Below, in pieces: positions 31,880-42,530 of a stretch of 64,000 nucleotides of DNA. The notes below the pieces were generated by a model. The model had not been told where the DNA came from. It did not search any database and saw only the letters and a program-made list of their open reading frames with translations. Location of the stretch: the NCBI GenBank assembly GCA_029204225.1, contig CM055097.1:36253446-36317445 (forward strand), written 5' to 3'. The stretch is from Diphasiastrum complanatum. Taxonomy: Eukaryota > Streptophyta > Lycopodiopsida > Lycopodiales > Lycopodiaceae. A program made the position numbers and the translations under genes. How positions within the stretch are numbered: position 1 is the stretch's first letter; each line of letters begins with the position of its first letter.

Positions 31880-32959
31880 TGTTGGAGAGAGGGGGAGAGG
31901 AGAATATATGACGAACACGAATGAGAAATGAACTCGAACAAGAAACGAACGAGAAGCGAACTCGAACAAAAAATGTTCGTGCGAGGCGGAATGAATTATT
32001 TGACTCTCTCCGTAAGCATGACTACGCCTATCAGAATGAAGAGATACTTAAGTGATAGAAATCACAATCATTCTAGATTATGTAGCCAAACATTTAATGA
32101 ATGAAGCACTAGATGAATAATTTGCCACAAATTGCAAGACAAATTATCTGTCGCGAATGATTCACGAAGAGCTAGACTGTGCTCGACTGATAATTAGTCG
32201 TGAATTATTTGCGAAAGACAAGACTAATCGTCTATTACCAGAAAGAGCAACTAGAAAGATCAGACAAAATGAAGAACAAGCATAGCAATATTAACACAGA
32301 TCTGAATGCAGAACAAAGAGCTATATCAGATTAAGTATATCATGTATACAAGTTAATAATGTGGCAGAGCACAATACAATAGCGAACAAAACTATGCGCC
32401 GTACGAAGCTTATTTTGTCTGTAATGAGGAATGAAACCTCTTCTCTTAGTCTCTTCTTCACTCACTTGATCATCTGGTCATCATCATCTAAATGGTGTCC
32501 AGAATATGTATATATACATAATATTATAGGTGTGCAGATGTGAAAGTACAGAGTGGATGTGTTGTCTGTAGGAGATCGTGGGTGGCTGCAATTGTTGTCC
32601 AATCTGTTAGCACAACTGCATGGAGTGAGTGTAAAAAGGGTGCGACGTCAGCCAATGCTGAAGTGAACGATGGTGATGATGCGAAAAGTGGGTCACCTTA
32701 CGAATGGCCTTAGGATAAGATTTATAAGGTGCCTTAGCTTTCAGGGCACCTTCGGCATTCGGTAAGATAGTGTCCCCTTTTCGGCCATGACCATAACCTG
32801 TGTAAAAACACATTGTTTGCGATTCTTTCGCCCTTTATTCGTTTGTGCGAATTTGTGTGTAAATATGCAGGCTACGTGACAACGTTAGTGAATATGTAGC
32901 TAGAATGGAGGCAAATTAAAAAAATGGAATTTAGGAGAGTAGAAGGAGTAAATCCAACA
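31880..32959 (-). mobile_element. 3' LTR of the 31.9-38.1 kb copia
   Basis: Begins TGTTGGAGAGAGGGGGAG and ends ATCCAACA, with TGTTGG/CCAACA inverted ends. It closely matches the right LTR and carries a stretch of roughly 40 bp (near 32450-32500) that the right copy lacks. Confidence 0.93.
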
Positions 32960-32966
32960 CCCTCCC

Positions 32967-34340
32967 TTAATTTGGATCCGTGAATGCCTTGATCTTCAGA
33001 CTGAGCAATGCACAAAATTTGTTGTGTGCATTAATATTGAGTGCTTTCATGAAAATGTCTGCAACCATGTCCTGCGTTCTGCAGTACGTTAAGCTTACCT
33101 CCCTGTCGAGGAGCTTGCCCCTGATGTAGTGATATCTGATCTCAATGTGCTTACTCCTAGAATGAAATCTAGGATTGTCCGATAAGGCAATAGCACTTTG
33201 GCTATCACAAAACAAAATTGCGAGGTTGTACTGATACAGATTGTGTTAAAAATTCACAATTCTAGCTTGACTAGTTTTGGTCATATGACTTGTAAATAGT
33301 TAGATGGTCATGATGTGGCTTGTCACACGTGCCAAATAGCATAGGATTCCATTCATAAGGATGTTCTCAAGTAGACCTAAGTGTTAGAAACTTTGGAATG
33401 AGTCCAAATTATGCTTAGATACAAGGGAGAAAAAATAGGAGCTATTTTTGGTAATTTTTGCATTGTTGAGGGATCTCCAAGATTCCAACCCTAACTTGGT
33501 AGGATGAAAGATCCACCAAAATTAGCATTAGGGATAGGTTTAGGGCTACTCATACCTGCCCAAAACCGTGATGGATCATGTGTATATAGGTGATGATATC
33601 TCACCAAAATCAATCAAGCAATTTCATGATTTTTCTCTCATAATGGTGCAATTGCTCTCTATGTTCATAATTGTTTGAGTACTTGTGATTACTAATGATT
33701 ATAGGATTGAATGTAGGTCTGGTGTACAGTACTCAGACTGTGGGAGGCCGTACTTTCACACGTGTGAAGCCTTCTTCAAGGATTTGGGCCATTTAGTGAG
33801 GTTCAAGCATAGATTTTTGATGGATTTTGATGGTTCAACTTGTGCTAATCTTATGAAATCATAATCTATTGTTTCCCTCATCATTTCAAGTGTTTTAGGA
33901 TCCTTATTTACTGTAATTTTTACAGATTGATGTCTGACAACAGGTTTGCTTATGACTGTTCCATGAAATAGGACCGCCGTTGAAGAAGAATGTAAATCCA
34001 GATGTGGATTTATGATTGTCTGCATATCCTCCCCAGCTTGCATCAGAATAGCCACTGAGCTTATGAAGATTGTCGTTGCTGACATCTCCATAGCAGATGC
34101 ACTGGTCCATGGTAGCTCGAATATATCTCATGACTCGAATAAAAGCCTTCCAATGGGTAATGCCAGGATTAGCCATATATTGGCTGAGTGAGTTTACATA
34201 AAAAAGATATTTGGTCTTGTACAGACCATTGCGTACATGAGAGATCCAAGTATCGATCGATACAGATATTCTCTCATATGCTCCTCTTCCTGCTTGGTCT
34301 GGAGACATTGGTCCTTTGACAGATGCAGGCCTGGATCCAC
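32967..34340 (-). pseudogene. copia RT thumb and RNase H, split by a solo LTR
   Basis: Right part: connection region with YLGIQIHRDREN and RYIHNVLNRYNL (about 34350-34440), then MYANPG-like segment SQYMANPGITHWKAFIRV, GYSDASWGGYADNHKSTSGF (first Asp) and GGPISWNSHKQT. Left part (32967-33215): FCDSQSAIALSDNPRFHSRS (Asp), KHIEIRYHYIRGKL and DMVADIFMKAL. The segment with the catalytic Glu (usually S-x-x-E-A-E-Y) is absent from both sides of the insertion, so it was deleted independently of the insertion. Confidence 0.88.
33244..33924 (-). mobile_element. solo LTR with target duplication GATTG
   Basis: Starts TGTTAAAAATT and ends AATTTTTACA, with inverted ends, 681 bp long. It is flanked by GATTG at 33239-33243 and GATTG at 33925-33929, a perfect 5-bp target duplication. 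No primer site, coding region or second LTR is present, so it is a solo LTR left by recombination between the two LTRs. Contains tttcacacgtgtgaa at 33754-33768. Strand is inferred from the resemblance to other copia LTRs here and is weak. Confidence 0.9.
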
Positions 34341-34815
34341 TGGTAAGTGAGCTAATTTACAATTCATTAAATTGTATCTGTTAAGAACATTGTGAATATA
34401 CCTTTTTTGAGTGATGTAAATTAGTCAATTTTCTCTGTCTCTGTGGATTTGAATTCCAAGATAGAAGTAAGCGATCAGAGAGGAATACTCTCAGTCCATG
34501 GCTTCTCTCCAGAGATCAGAGTCTAGTTGGCTGAGTGCCTCTTCGACTGTCGTCGGTTCCTGCATTAAGAGACAGGCAGACTCAGGAGTATACCTTGTGG
34601 AATGTGTGCACACTCGGCTTGATCTTCTGGGATGATTTGACTAATGAACCACTCCTAGGACTTGTTGTTGGATAGCAACAACATCTTTCGTCTGATTCGT
34701 TGTCTCGAAGTGGGTCGACAATAGACACACCTGAGCCAGAAGCTCGGACTGTCGTGTCAATGGCAGGAGATGTAGGTTCTTCTTGAGCAATATCCTTGCC
34801 TTTGAGGTCGACGGA
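34341..34815 (-). pseudogene. copia linker with RT palm deleted
   Basis: Between the integrase C-terminus and the RT connection only about 470 bp remain. The acidic/Ser linker and a start of RT (L-S-Q-L-D-S-D-L-W-R-E-A-like, about 34500-34530) are seen, then the sequence jumps to the connection block. The fingers and palm, with the YVDD box, are missing. Confidence 0.7.
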
Positions 34816-35292
34816 CTAATCCTCGATAAAGACTGTATCTCGGCTATACAAGATTTGTTGGGTATCAAGATCGTACAACTTGTAGGTGTTATCAGATGAA
34901 GTATATCCGAGCAGGATGGTCTTGAGACCTTGGAAGTCCAATTTCTTTCTTGTGTCTTTTGGGATCTGCGCGTAGGCAATGCACCCGAACACTCTTAGGT
35001 TCTTCAATGAAGGCTTAGAGCCTGTCCACACCTCGTGGGGTGTCTTGTCTGAGAGGGCCTTGGTCGAACATCTGTTCTGGATGTAAGCTGTAGTGGAGAC
35101 AACTTCAGCCCAGAATCTCTTGGGCAACGATGCATGTGATAGCATACACTTAGCAAATTCGACCAAAGTACGGTTCTTCCTCTAAGCCATTAGACTGAGG
35201 ACTCTAAGGAGTGATGAACTGTTGCTCAATGCCTTGGCTTTGGCAGTACTCCTTAAACTCGACAGAGATATATTCTCCATCGTTGTCTAACC
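34816..35292 (-). pseudogene. copia integrase, C-terminal half
   Basis: 35167-35292 in shifted frames keeps RLDNDGEYIS (second catalytic Asp) and a P-Q-S-N-G segment with Glu nearby. The open frame 34816-35166 reads AKCMLSHASLPKRFWAEVVS, YIQNRCSTKAL, KTPHEVWTG, VFGCIAYAQIPKDTRKKLDF and ILLGYTSSDNTYKLYDLDT. Stops and a frameshift separate it from the N-terminal half. Confidence 0.88.
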
Positions 35293-36096
35293 TTAGGGCC
35301 TTGATCGTTGCTCCTTGAAGATTCTGAAGCAGTTGAAAGCTTTTGATTTCTTCTTTATGAAATACACCATCATCCTTCTGAAAAATTTGTCAATAAAGGT
35401 TATAAAATATTTGGCATCCTTCAACGAAGGATTTTTCATCGGGCCACAAATATCTGAATGCACAACATCTAGCAATTCTCTAGCAATATGCTGATGGCTT
35501 GACTTAAATGGTTTTCTAGTCTGTTTACCAACTAGACAGTCTTGACAGACAGGTAACTCGACTTTTTCGCAAGGATAGTCGAGATCAAGAACAATAGATT
35601 GTCTAGACATTCGTTGTACATCAGCATGATTTAAATGACCAAGTCTATAATGCCAAAGTAAACCTTTATTTGTATGAATTGAAGTACTAAGAGCCTGACT
35701 AGAGGCAGAAAAGCAATGACCTAATTTATACAAGTATCCATGTCTCTTTTTTAGTGCTAGGATCTTGCCAATCCTATCAACTACTTTACACTGATCACAT
35801 TCGAATTCTACTCTATGTCCTAGATCTATGATTCTACTTACAGAGAGCAGATTTGTAGATAACTTTGGTACATACAGGACTTTAGAGAGTAGCTTAGACT
35901 GATCATTTGCAAAGCATAATCTTACAGTGCCTTCACCTTTAATATCTTGTGTGCTATTGTCGCCAAGGTGAATGAATTTCTGAGTACTGTAAGATGTATA
36001 GGACTCAAAACAGCCAATGAGGCTAGTCATGTGTTGAGTGGCTCCGGAATCCAAGAACCAAGAACTGTCGCCAGATGTTTCTTGATGGTTGGTCAT
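35293..36096 (-). pseudogene. copia protease and integrase N-terminal half
   Basis: An open frame of 267 residues. WFLDSGATQHMT at the start is the aspartic protease active site (DSG). GAG-pre-integrase follows with LLWHYRLGHLNHADVQRM (two zinc-binding His) and CQDCLVGKQTRKPF (two Cys). The core begins with LDVVHSDICGPM (first catalytic Asp) and TFIDKFFRRMMVYF. It ends at 35293 by a frameshift, after which the second Asp lies in another frame. Confidence 0.92.
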
Positions 36097-36952
36097 GAAG
36101 GCATCAGGATCTGCTTCTTGAATACAGCTGCATTTGTCACTTGATTCGACTATCCCTTGCTATTGTTCTTTGCCTGAAGTATTCGGCAGTCTTGAGTTTC
36201 GTGGTTGTTTCTTTTGTAGTATTTGCAGAACAGCTTCTTCTTTGTCTACGGATTCGAATGTTCCTTGTGCTAAGCTAGTTTCTGGTCTGGCTTTGATTGC
36301 TTTGGACCTTTCTTCTTCTACTGCTTTGTTGTGCTCTTGTTGGTGTACAAGGTGTGAGAATCAGTTGAGGAACTCAAGGCTTTGTTCCTTCGCGTGTCTT
36401 CTTAAAACAACATAGTAATGACTCTCGAAAGAGTCAATTCTGGATGAGTCGTGATGATCATCACCCAGCTATCGTAAGAACTTGGCAAGCTTGTAAGCAG
36501 TTGCATCACTGCATCTTGATCGCCTATGACAGATCCGACAGTGGCCATTTGTCTTAGCAGGTTTTGAATTGATTAATGTGATTCTGCAAAGAATCACCAT
36601 TTGTCATTTTGAGAGAGTAGAATTTCTTTCTGAGATGTAGCTTGGAAGCCATATCTCGCATTTCGTATAGTGTGCTCAAGATGTCCCAGACTTCTTTTGA
36701 TGTCTGAGCCTCGGATACATGGCCGATCTGGGTATCTGTGATGTTGAGGATGATCAACGCGAAAGCCTTTCCATCCTTCAACTTCCATCTAGCGATTGTC
36801 GCGTCGTCCGCTTCGGGTTTTCCTTCTACACCTGTAACAACGTCGTACAGTTCTTTTGCCATTAGTACAGTTTTCATCTTAAATTTCCACATATGGTAAT
36901 TGGCTCCATCAAGCTTGTCCATGATAGGACTGGCTTTCCCTTGGGAATCCAT
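36097..36952 (-). pseudogene. copia gag (UBN2 type)
   Basis: Begins with MDSQGKASPIMDKLDGANYH, MWKFKMKTVLMAKELYDVV; the open frame 36554-36952 runs through SKEVWDILSTLYEMRDMASK and LRKKFYSLKMTNGDSLQNHI. The C-terminal half (36150-36550) is in other frames: LLTSLPSSYDSWVMIITTHP, then a Lys/Ser-rich stretch where a zinc knuckle would be expected (only fragments are visible). It follows the primer site by about 140 bp. Confidence 0.9.
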
Positions 36953-37091
36953 GTGGAAGAATTAGTCTAAGTGATAGAAGAAACTATCAGTGACTTAAGT
37001 ATGAAAATCTGATATTTACAGAACAAGAAAAAAATTACTCTATCGGCTAGTAGAGTCTTGTATAGTGGAAGCTAATCAAGCTATGAAGATA

Positions 37092-37103
37092 GCTTTGATA
37101 CCA
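37092..37103 (-). other. copia primer binding site (one mismatch)
   Basis: gctttgatacca, complement of TGGTATCAAAGC; one base from the standard initiator tRNA-Met site. Directly joined to the LTR start TGTTGG at 37104. Confidence 0.85.
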
Positions 37104-38133
37104 TGTTGGAGAGAGGGGGAGAGGAGAATATATGACAAACACGAATGAGAAATGAACTCGAACAAGAAACGAACGAGAAGCGAACTCGAACAAAAAATGT
37201 TCGTGCGCAGCGGAATGAATTATTTGACTCTCTCCGTAAGCATGACTACGCTCATCAGAATGAAGAGATACTTAAGTGATAGAAATCACAGTCATTCTAG
37301 ATTACGTAGCCAAACATTTAATGGATGAAGCACTAGATGAATAATTTGTCGCGAATTGCAAGACAAATTATTAGTCGCGAATGATTCGCGAAGAGCTAGA
37401 CTGTGTTCAACTGATAATTAGTCGCAAATTATTTGCGAAAGACAAGACTAAAAGTTAATCGTCTATTACCAGAAAGAGCAACTAGAAAGATCAGACAAAA
37501 TGAAGAACAAGCATAGCAATATTAACATAGATCTGAATGCAGAACAAAGAGCTATATCAGATTAAGTATATCATGTATACAAGTTAATAATGCGGCAGAG
37601 CACAATACAATAACAAACGAAACTGCGTGCCCTACGAAGCTTATTTTGTCTATAATGAGGAATGAAACCTCTTCTGTTAGTCCATTATATGTCTATATAC
37701 ATAATATTACAGGTGTGCAGATGTGAAAGTATAGAGTGGATGTGTTGTCTGTAGGAGATCGTGGGTGGCTACAATCATTGTCCAATCTGTTAGCGCAACC
37801 ACATGGAGTGAGCGTAAAAAGGGTGCGACATTAGCCAGTGCTGAAGTGAACGTTGGTGATGATGCGAAAAGGGGGTCACTCTTACGAATGGCCTTAGAAT
37901 AAGATTTACAGGGTGCCTTAGCTTTTAGGGCACCTTTGGCATTCGGTAGGATAGTGTCCCCTTTTCGCCTGTCACCATAACCTGTGTAAAAACACAGTGT
38001 TTGCGATTCTTTCGCCCTTCATTCGTCTGTGCAAATTTGCATGTAAATATGCAGGCTGTGTGACAACGTCAGTGAATATGCAGCAAGAATGGAAGCAAAT
38101 TAAAAAATGGAATTTAGGAGAGTAGAGCCAACA
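37104..38133 (-). mobile_element. 5' LTR of the 31.9-38.1 kb copia
   Basis: TGTTGGAGAGAGGGGGAG ... GAGCCAACA. It matches the left LTR almost throughout, including cgaacgagaagcgaactcg and the block around gtgggtggct. The sequence after its end (caccctccatgatttt) itself looks like a polypurine tract of another minus copy, which would fit recombination between related elements. Confidence 0.93.
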
Positions 38134-38389
38134 CACCCTCCATGATTTTAGGCAAATTGCTCTTTTTTCTTTTCTCTTCTAGTTCGTGATTGAGTCTATT
38201 CGATTCAAGAATGTAACGAGATGCATTCTTAAATATACATATCTTGGCATGCACAAACCTAAAAGTGGCATCAAATATCCGAGGATGTATCCTATTTTGA
38301 TTTGTATAAAAAGTTTTCATGCAAAGTAAGATTGAGGGCCTAATATATATGTATATATAAGATATATATTCAAATATAGATCCTCAGTA
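38134..38389. other. spacer, AT-rich, possibly element DNA
   Basis: The minus-strand frame 38114-38320 shows no domain. Contains tata repeats at 38345-38380. Confidence 0.3.
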
Positions 38390-38706
38390 CCTCCCACCGC
38401 GGCGGGAGGTTTTCATTTTTTTATTGCATATGTATATATTTGTATACACATAGTTATATACATATACTTATATATATGTGAACTCAAAACCTCCTGCCGT
38501 GGCAGGAGGTTCTGATTTAGTTTATTTAAACTCAGCTAAAGGATAATCACGAACTGAGAAAATTCAAAATGTGGAGCTCAGAACCTCCCGCCGCGGTGGG
38601 AGGTTATGATTTAGTTTCTTTAAACTCAGCTTAAGGAAAATCACAAACTGAGAAAATTGAAAAAACACAAGATGGGAAACTCTAAACCTCCTGCCGTGGC
38701 AAGAGG
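38390..38706. repeat. tandem units of about 95-103 bp each with the CpG palindrome
   Basis: Palindromes start at 38390, 38490, 38584 and 38687 (spacings 100, 94, 103). The last three are separated by similar AT-rich DNA containing tttagttt, aaactcagct and atcac.aactgagaaaatt. Here the palindrome stands without the satellite decamers. Confidence 0.85.
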
Positions 38707-38920
38707 TTCTAGAATTTTTTTCATGTAAAAAAATCAATTTCATTAAAACGATCTTCAGTATAAATTTAAATCTTATGTCTCTTCAAAATTGAACGATAAA
38801 TACCATTGATTTAGAATTTTCCTTGCAAGTAAATTGATGCTTCCAAAACTGGATTATAGAGGTATGCTTTGAACACTGGGAGTTAGAACGAGAATGCAAA
38901 GTCTAAGATGGGGAGGGGTT

Positions 38921-39040
38921 CTACTTATACCATTTTTTATGGATAGATGTATACGGTACTTATGGGATGTACCATTTTCCACATGTCACTACCTTATCCC
39001 GTAGAGCTATTTCAACATCTCATATATCTCAAAAAACATA
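38921..39040. repeat. left direct repeat flanking satellite array 3
   Basis: ctacttataccattttttat... to about 39040 recurs, with a few changes, at 40454-40573 in the same orientation. The satellite array lies exactly between the two copies. Confidence 0.85.
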
Positions 39041-40453
39041 TGGGCCGGGGTCTGCGGTGCCTAGTGAAGTCCCTAATGTGGTCCCTTTGTGGTCCTCAGA
39101 AGAACCTCAAAGGTCCTCTGTGACCTTTACGGTACTCTATGGTCCCTAATGCAGTCCCTCTGTCCTCTACGACCTCTGTGGTCCCTCTGTGGTCCTCTGT
39201 GGTCCCTCTGTGGTCCCTCTCTATGGTCTTCTCGGCGCGGTGGGAGGTTCTAAGTCCTACGGTCCTTCTCTGTCCTCTGTGGTCCCTCTGTCGTTTCTGA
39301 GTCCTACGGTCCTCTACGGTCTCTCTGTGGTCCTCTGCGGTCCATTTGCGACCTCTGTTGTCCCTCTTTGACCTCTACGATCCTCAATGACCCTCTACGA
39401 CCTCTACAGTCCTCTGTGACCTCTGCGGCCCTCTACTATCCTCTCGGTTCTCTGCGGTCCCTCTCTGGTCCTAATACGGCCCCTGATGAGGTGCCTCTAC
39501 GGTCCTGTGCGGTCTTCCCACCGCAGCGAGAGGCCCCTACGTTCCTTTGCGGTCCATCTGCGACCTCTACAGTCCCTCTTCGACCTCTGCGGTCCTCAAC
39601 GACCCTCTGCGACCTCTACTGTCCTCTCGGACCTCTACAGTCCCTCTCTGGTCCTAATGTGGTCCCTCTATGGTCTTATGCGGTCCCTCTAGTCCTCTTC
39701 AACCTCTACGGTCCTCAACGACCCTCTATGACCTCTGCGACCTCTGTTGTCCTCGCGGACCTCTCTGCGGTCCCTCTGGTCCTCTCGACCTCTACGGTCC
39801 CTCTGTGGTCCCTCTGTGGTCCTCTGTGGTCCCTCTATGGTCCCTCTCTGCGGTCCTCCCACCGAGGCGGGAGGTTTTGAGTCCTACGGTCCTTGTCGGT
39901 CCACTGCGGTCCCTCTGCCATTTTTGAGTCCTACGATCCTCTGCGGTCCCTCTGTGGTCCTCTACGGTCCATCTGTGACCTCTGTGGTCCCTTTTCGACC
40001 TCTACGATCCTCAACGACCCTCTGTGACCTTTGCGGTCCTCTGCTATCCTCTCGGACCTCTGCGGTCCCTCTCTGCTGCTAATCGGTCCCTCTCTGGTTC
40101 TAATGTGGTCCCTGATGCGGTGCCTCTACGATCCTATGCGGTCATCCTGTCGCAGTGGGAGGTTCTGAGTCCTACGATCCTCTGCGTTCTCTCTTTGACC
40201 TCTACGGTCCTCAACGACCCTCTGCGATCTCTACAGTCCTCAACAACCCTCTGCAACTGACCTTTGCTATTCTCTGGGACCTCTATGGTCCCTCTCTGGT
40301 CCTAATGTGATCCCTCTCTGGTCCTAATGTGGTCTCTCTACGGTCCTGTTTGGTCCTCCGGCAGTGGCGGGAGGTTCTGAATCCTACGGTCCTCTGCGAT
40401 CCATCTGCAACCTCTGCGGTCCGTCTTCGACCTCTTTGACCTCTGCGGTCTCT
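39041..40453. repeat. GC-rich decamer satellite, array 3
   Basis: Words as in the other arrays but richer in ctctgtggtcc and ctctacgacc. Palindrome-like sites are at about 39230, 39514, 39855, 40143 and 40355, with wide and uneven spacing (about 209-341 bp) and several degenerate. Open frames up to 170 codons (39368-39880) are artefacts of the short repeat lacking stop words. Confidence 0.95.
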
Positions 40454-40573
40454 CTACTTATACCATTTTTTGATGGATAGATGTATACGGTACTTATGGG
40501 ATATACCATTTGCCACATACCACTGCTTTATCATGCAGAGCTATTTCAGCATCTCATATATTTCGAAAACATT
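40454..40573. repeat. right direct repeat flanking satellite array 3
   Basis: Second copy of 38921-39040. Confidence 0.85.
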
Positions 40574-40621
40574 CATTTTTATATAATAGATAATTGGACG
40601 GGGAAGGCCCGTTTTGGGTAT

Positions 40622-40680
40622 TTGGGCCACAACCGCAACCGCACCGCACCGCAATCTGCAACAGCACCGCAATCCGCAAC
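40622..40680. repeat. CCGCAA/CCGCAC short repeat
   Basis: The words aaccgcaaccgcaccgcaccg and caccgcaatc recur in about 60 bp. Minor low-complexity tract. Confidence 0.75.
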
Positions 40681-41359
40681 CTACAAAACCATCAGTTCAA
40701 ACCTGCGACGACCCATAGTTCTGCGACGCTTCTATTCTACTCTCAAAGAAAGAGACAAAGGATTGGAGTAAATATATATAGAACCATGCCAGGTCATCAA
40801 TCCATGAATTTGTTGTTAGAAATCTAGTTTCAAATAATAATAAGGTTTGGATCAGTGACATGGCAAATACGACTTTTAAAAACAAAGCATGCTTGGATAG
40901 TACACTTGGGACAGTAACTGGCCTAAACAATATTAGAGAAAACGCGGATTGCTGAGGTGTCTTTAAAAAAGAGAACAAAAACATTTTGACGCAGATTGAT
41001 AGCATGGACGAAGCTTGATGATAGTATATATGAAGAGGTTCTTTCAAGAGACATTCAAGTGTTTCAAAGTCAGGTCTCTATGGTCAGTGAGAAGTAAGCT
41101 TAGTTTGCTCGCTCATACTCTATTAGTAAAGTAAGTTACTTTTAGATATAATCTAGATCGTCTGTTAGATTACATATATTCTTTTATGTGAAATGTAATT
41201 GAAATAGTCAATTCAAACGAACATTTTTATAAGATGCATGTATTTACAAAATATTGTAGTGTAACTTTAAAATGAAATTTACATATGTATATCAGTTGTA
41301 TATATAAATATAAATATAGATATATTAATGTAATACCCATCAATATGCATATATCTATC

Positions 41360-41365
<6 letters not shown>
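40681..41365. other. no gene recognised; AT-rich DNA
   Basis: The minus-strand frame 40697-41047 has no recognisable domain. No repeat edges. Confidence 0.35.
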
Positions 41366-41399
<34 letters not shown>

Positions 41400-41426
41400 A
41401 TAACAATACACACACACACACACACA
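41366..41426. repeat. (GT)n and (AC)n microsatellites facing each other
   Basis: GT run at 41366-41396 and AC run at 41408-41426, 11 bp apart, so they can pair as a hairpin. Confidence 0.95.
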
Positions 41427-41460
41427 TATATACATACATATTTGAAAATGTATTTCAGAA

Positions 41461-41480
41461 CCTCCCACCCCGGCAGGAGG
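41461..41480. repeat. isolated CpG palindrome in AT-rich DNA
   Basis: cctcccaccccggcaggagg, flanked by tttcagaa and ttttgaaa so that the self-complementary arms extend to about 36 bp. No satellite words adjoin it. Confidence 0.85.
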
Positions 41481-41576
41481 TTTTGAAATGTTTTTTTAAT
41501 TACAAATGTATATATGCATATATATACATATATAGTTTTAGTTATAGTTATAGAATATGCATATATAAAACAAAAG

Positions 41577-41866
41577 TATATATATATATATATATATATA
41601 TATCATAGTGCCCTGTGGTACCGCTGTTATGGTACTGTCGGTACCATAACAGTGGTACCGCCGGTACGGTACCGCCCTGGGATCCGCGGTACCAGGGCGG
41701 TACCATAATAAAAAAAAATTAAATCTTTTCCCGTGTTATTTTTGTAAAAAAAATTAATTTTTTTTTTTGGTACTGCGGGACCGGTACGGTACCGCGGTAC
41801 CAGTATGGTCCTGCGGTACCGGGATCCGCAGTACCCGGTACCGCGGGACCTATGATATATATATAT

Positions 41867-41923
<57 letters not shown>
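41577..41923. repeat. (TA)n - GGTACC hairpin cluster - (TA)n
   Basis: TA runs at 41577-41603 and 41854-41923 enclose two GC-rich blocks (41611-41705 and 41769-41850) separated by A/T runs. Both blocks are made of the words ggtacc, ccgcggtacc and gggatccgc. 41616-41635 pairs with 41641-41659, and 41669-41681 with 41692-41704, forming two stable stems. Confidence 0.88.
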
Positions 41924-41925
<2 letters not shown>

Positions 41926-42530
41926 GCGGTCCCTAATGCGGCTACTCTATAGTCATCGGTGACCTCTGTGGTCCTCTGCGACCTCTATTGTCCTCCTGCC
42001 ACGGCGGGAGTTTCTGACTTCTGCAGTCCCTATTGCGGTGCCTGATGCGGTCCCTTTGCGATCCTCTAAGATTTCTTTGCGGTCCTCTGTGATCCTCCCG
42101 CCACGGCGGGAGGTTCTGACTTCCACGGTCCTTTACAGTCCCTAATGCGGTCCCTTTGCAATCCTCTGAGGTTTCTCTACGATCCTCCCCCCCACAGCGA
42201 GAGGTTTTGACTTCCGCGGTCCCTTTGCGATCCTCTGAGGTTCCTCTGGGGTCCTTTGCAACCTCTGCGGTCCTCCCCCCACGGCAGGAGGTTCTGACTT
42301 CGGCGGTCCCTAATGCAGTCCCTTTTGCTTTGAGATTCCTCTGGGGTCCTCTGCGACCTCTGCGGTCCTCCCGCCACGACAGGAGGTTCTGACTTGCGCG
42401 GTCCTCTGCGGTCCCTCTGCGATCCTCTGAGGTTCCTCTAAGGTCTCATGCGACCCTCTATGGTCCTTTGCGGTCCCTATGTTGTCCCTAATGCGGTTCC
42501 TCTGCGGTCCTCCGCGGTCTGTCAAAATAT
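41924..42530. repeat. GC-rich decamer satellite, array 4, about 93-bp higher order
   Basis: Palindromes at 41992, 42094, 42184, 42272 and 42367, spaced 102, 90, 88 and 95 bp, each followed by ggttctgactt. This unit is shorter than the 157-bp unit of array 2. Confidence 0.95.

Larger units (their letters stand above)
31880..38133 (-). mobile_element. Ty1/copia element with two LTRs, defective
   Basis: Minus orientation: 5' LTR 37104-38133, primer site 37092-37103, gag, protease, integrase, deleted RT, RNase H, polypurine tract near 32960-32973, 3' LTR 31880-32959. Flanks do not match (catgt left, caccc right), so no target duplication is visible. A solo LTR sits inside at 33244-33924. Coding regions are listed separately. 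Confidence 0.92.

Noticed and set aside
39368-39880. 170-codon open frame rich in Ser, Pro, Leu
   Set aside because: It lies wholly in satellite array 3. The decamer words contain no stop in several frames, so long frames appear on both strands by composition. The same holds for frames in arrays 1, 2, 4 and 5.
38390-42386. Regularly spaced palindromes as a CRISPR array
   Set aside because: Spacers are themselves repetitive, unit lengths vary, no cas genes occur, and the DNA is eukaryotic.
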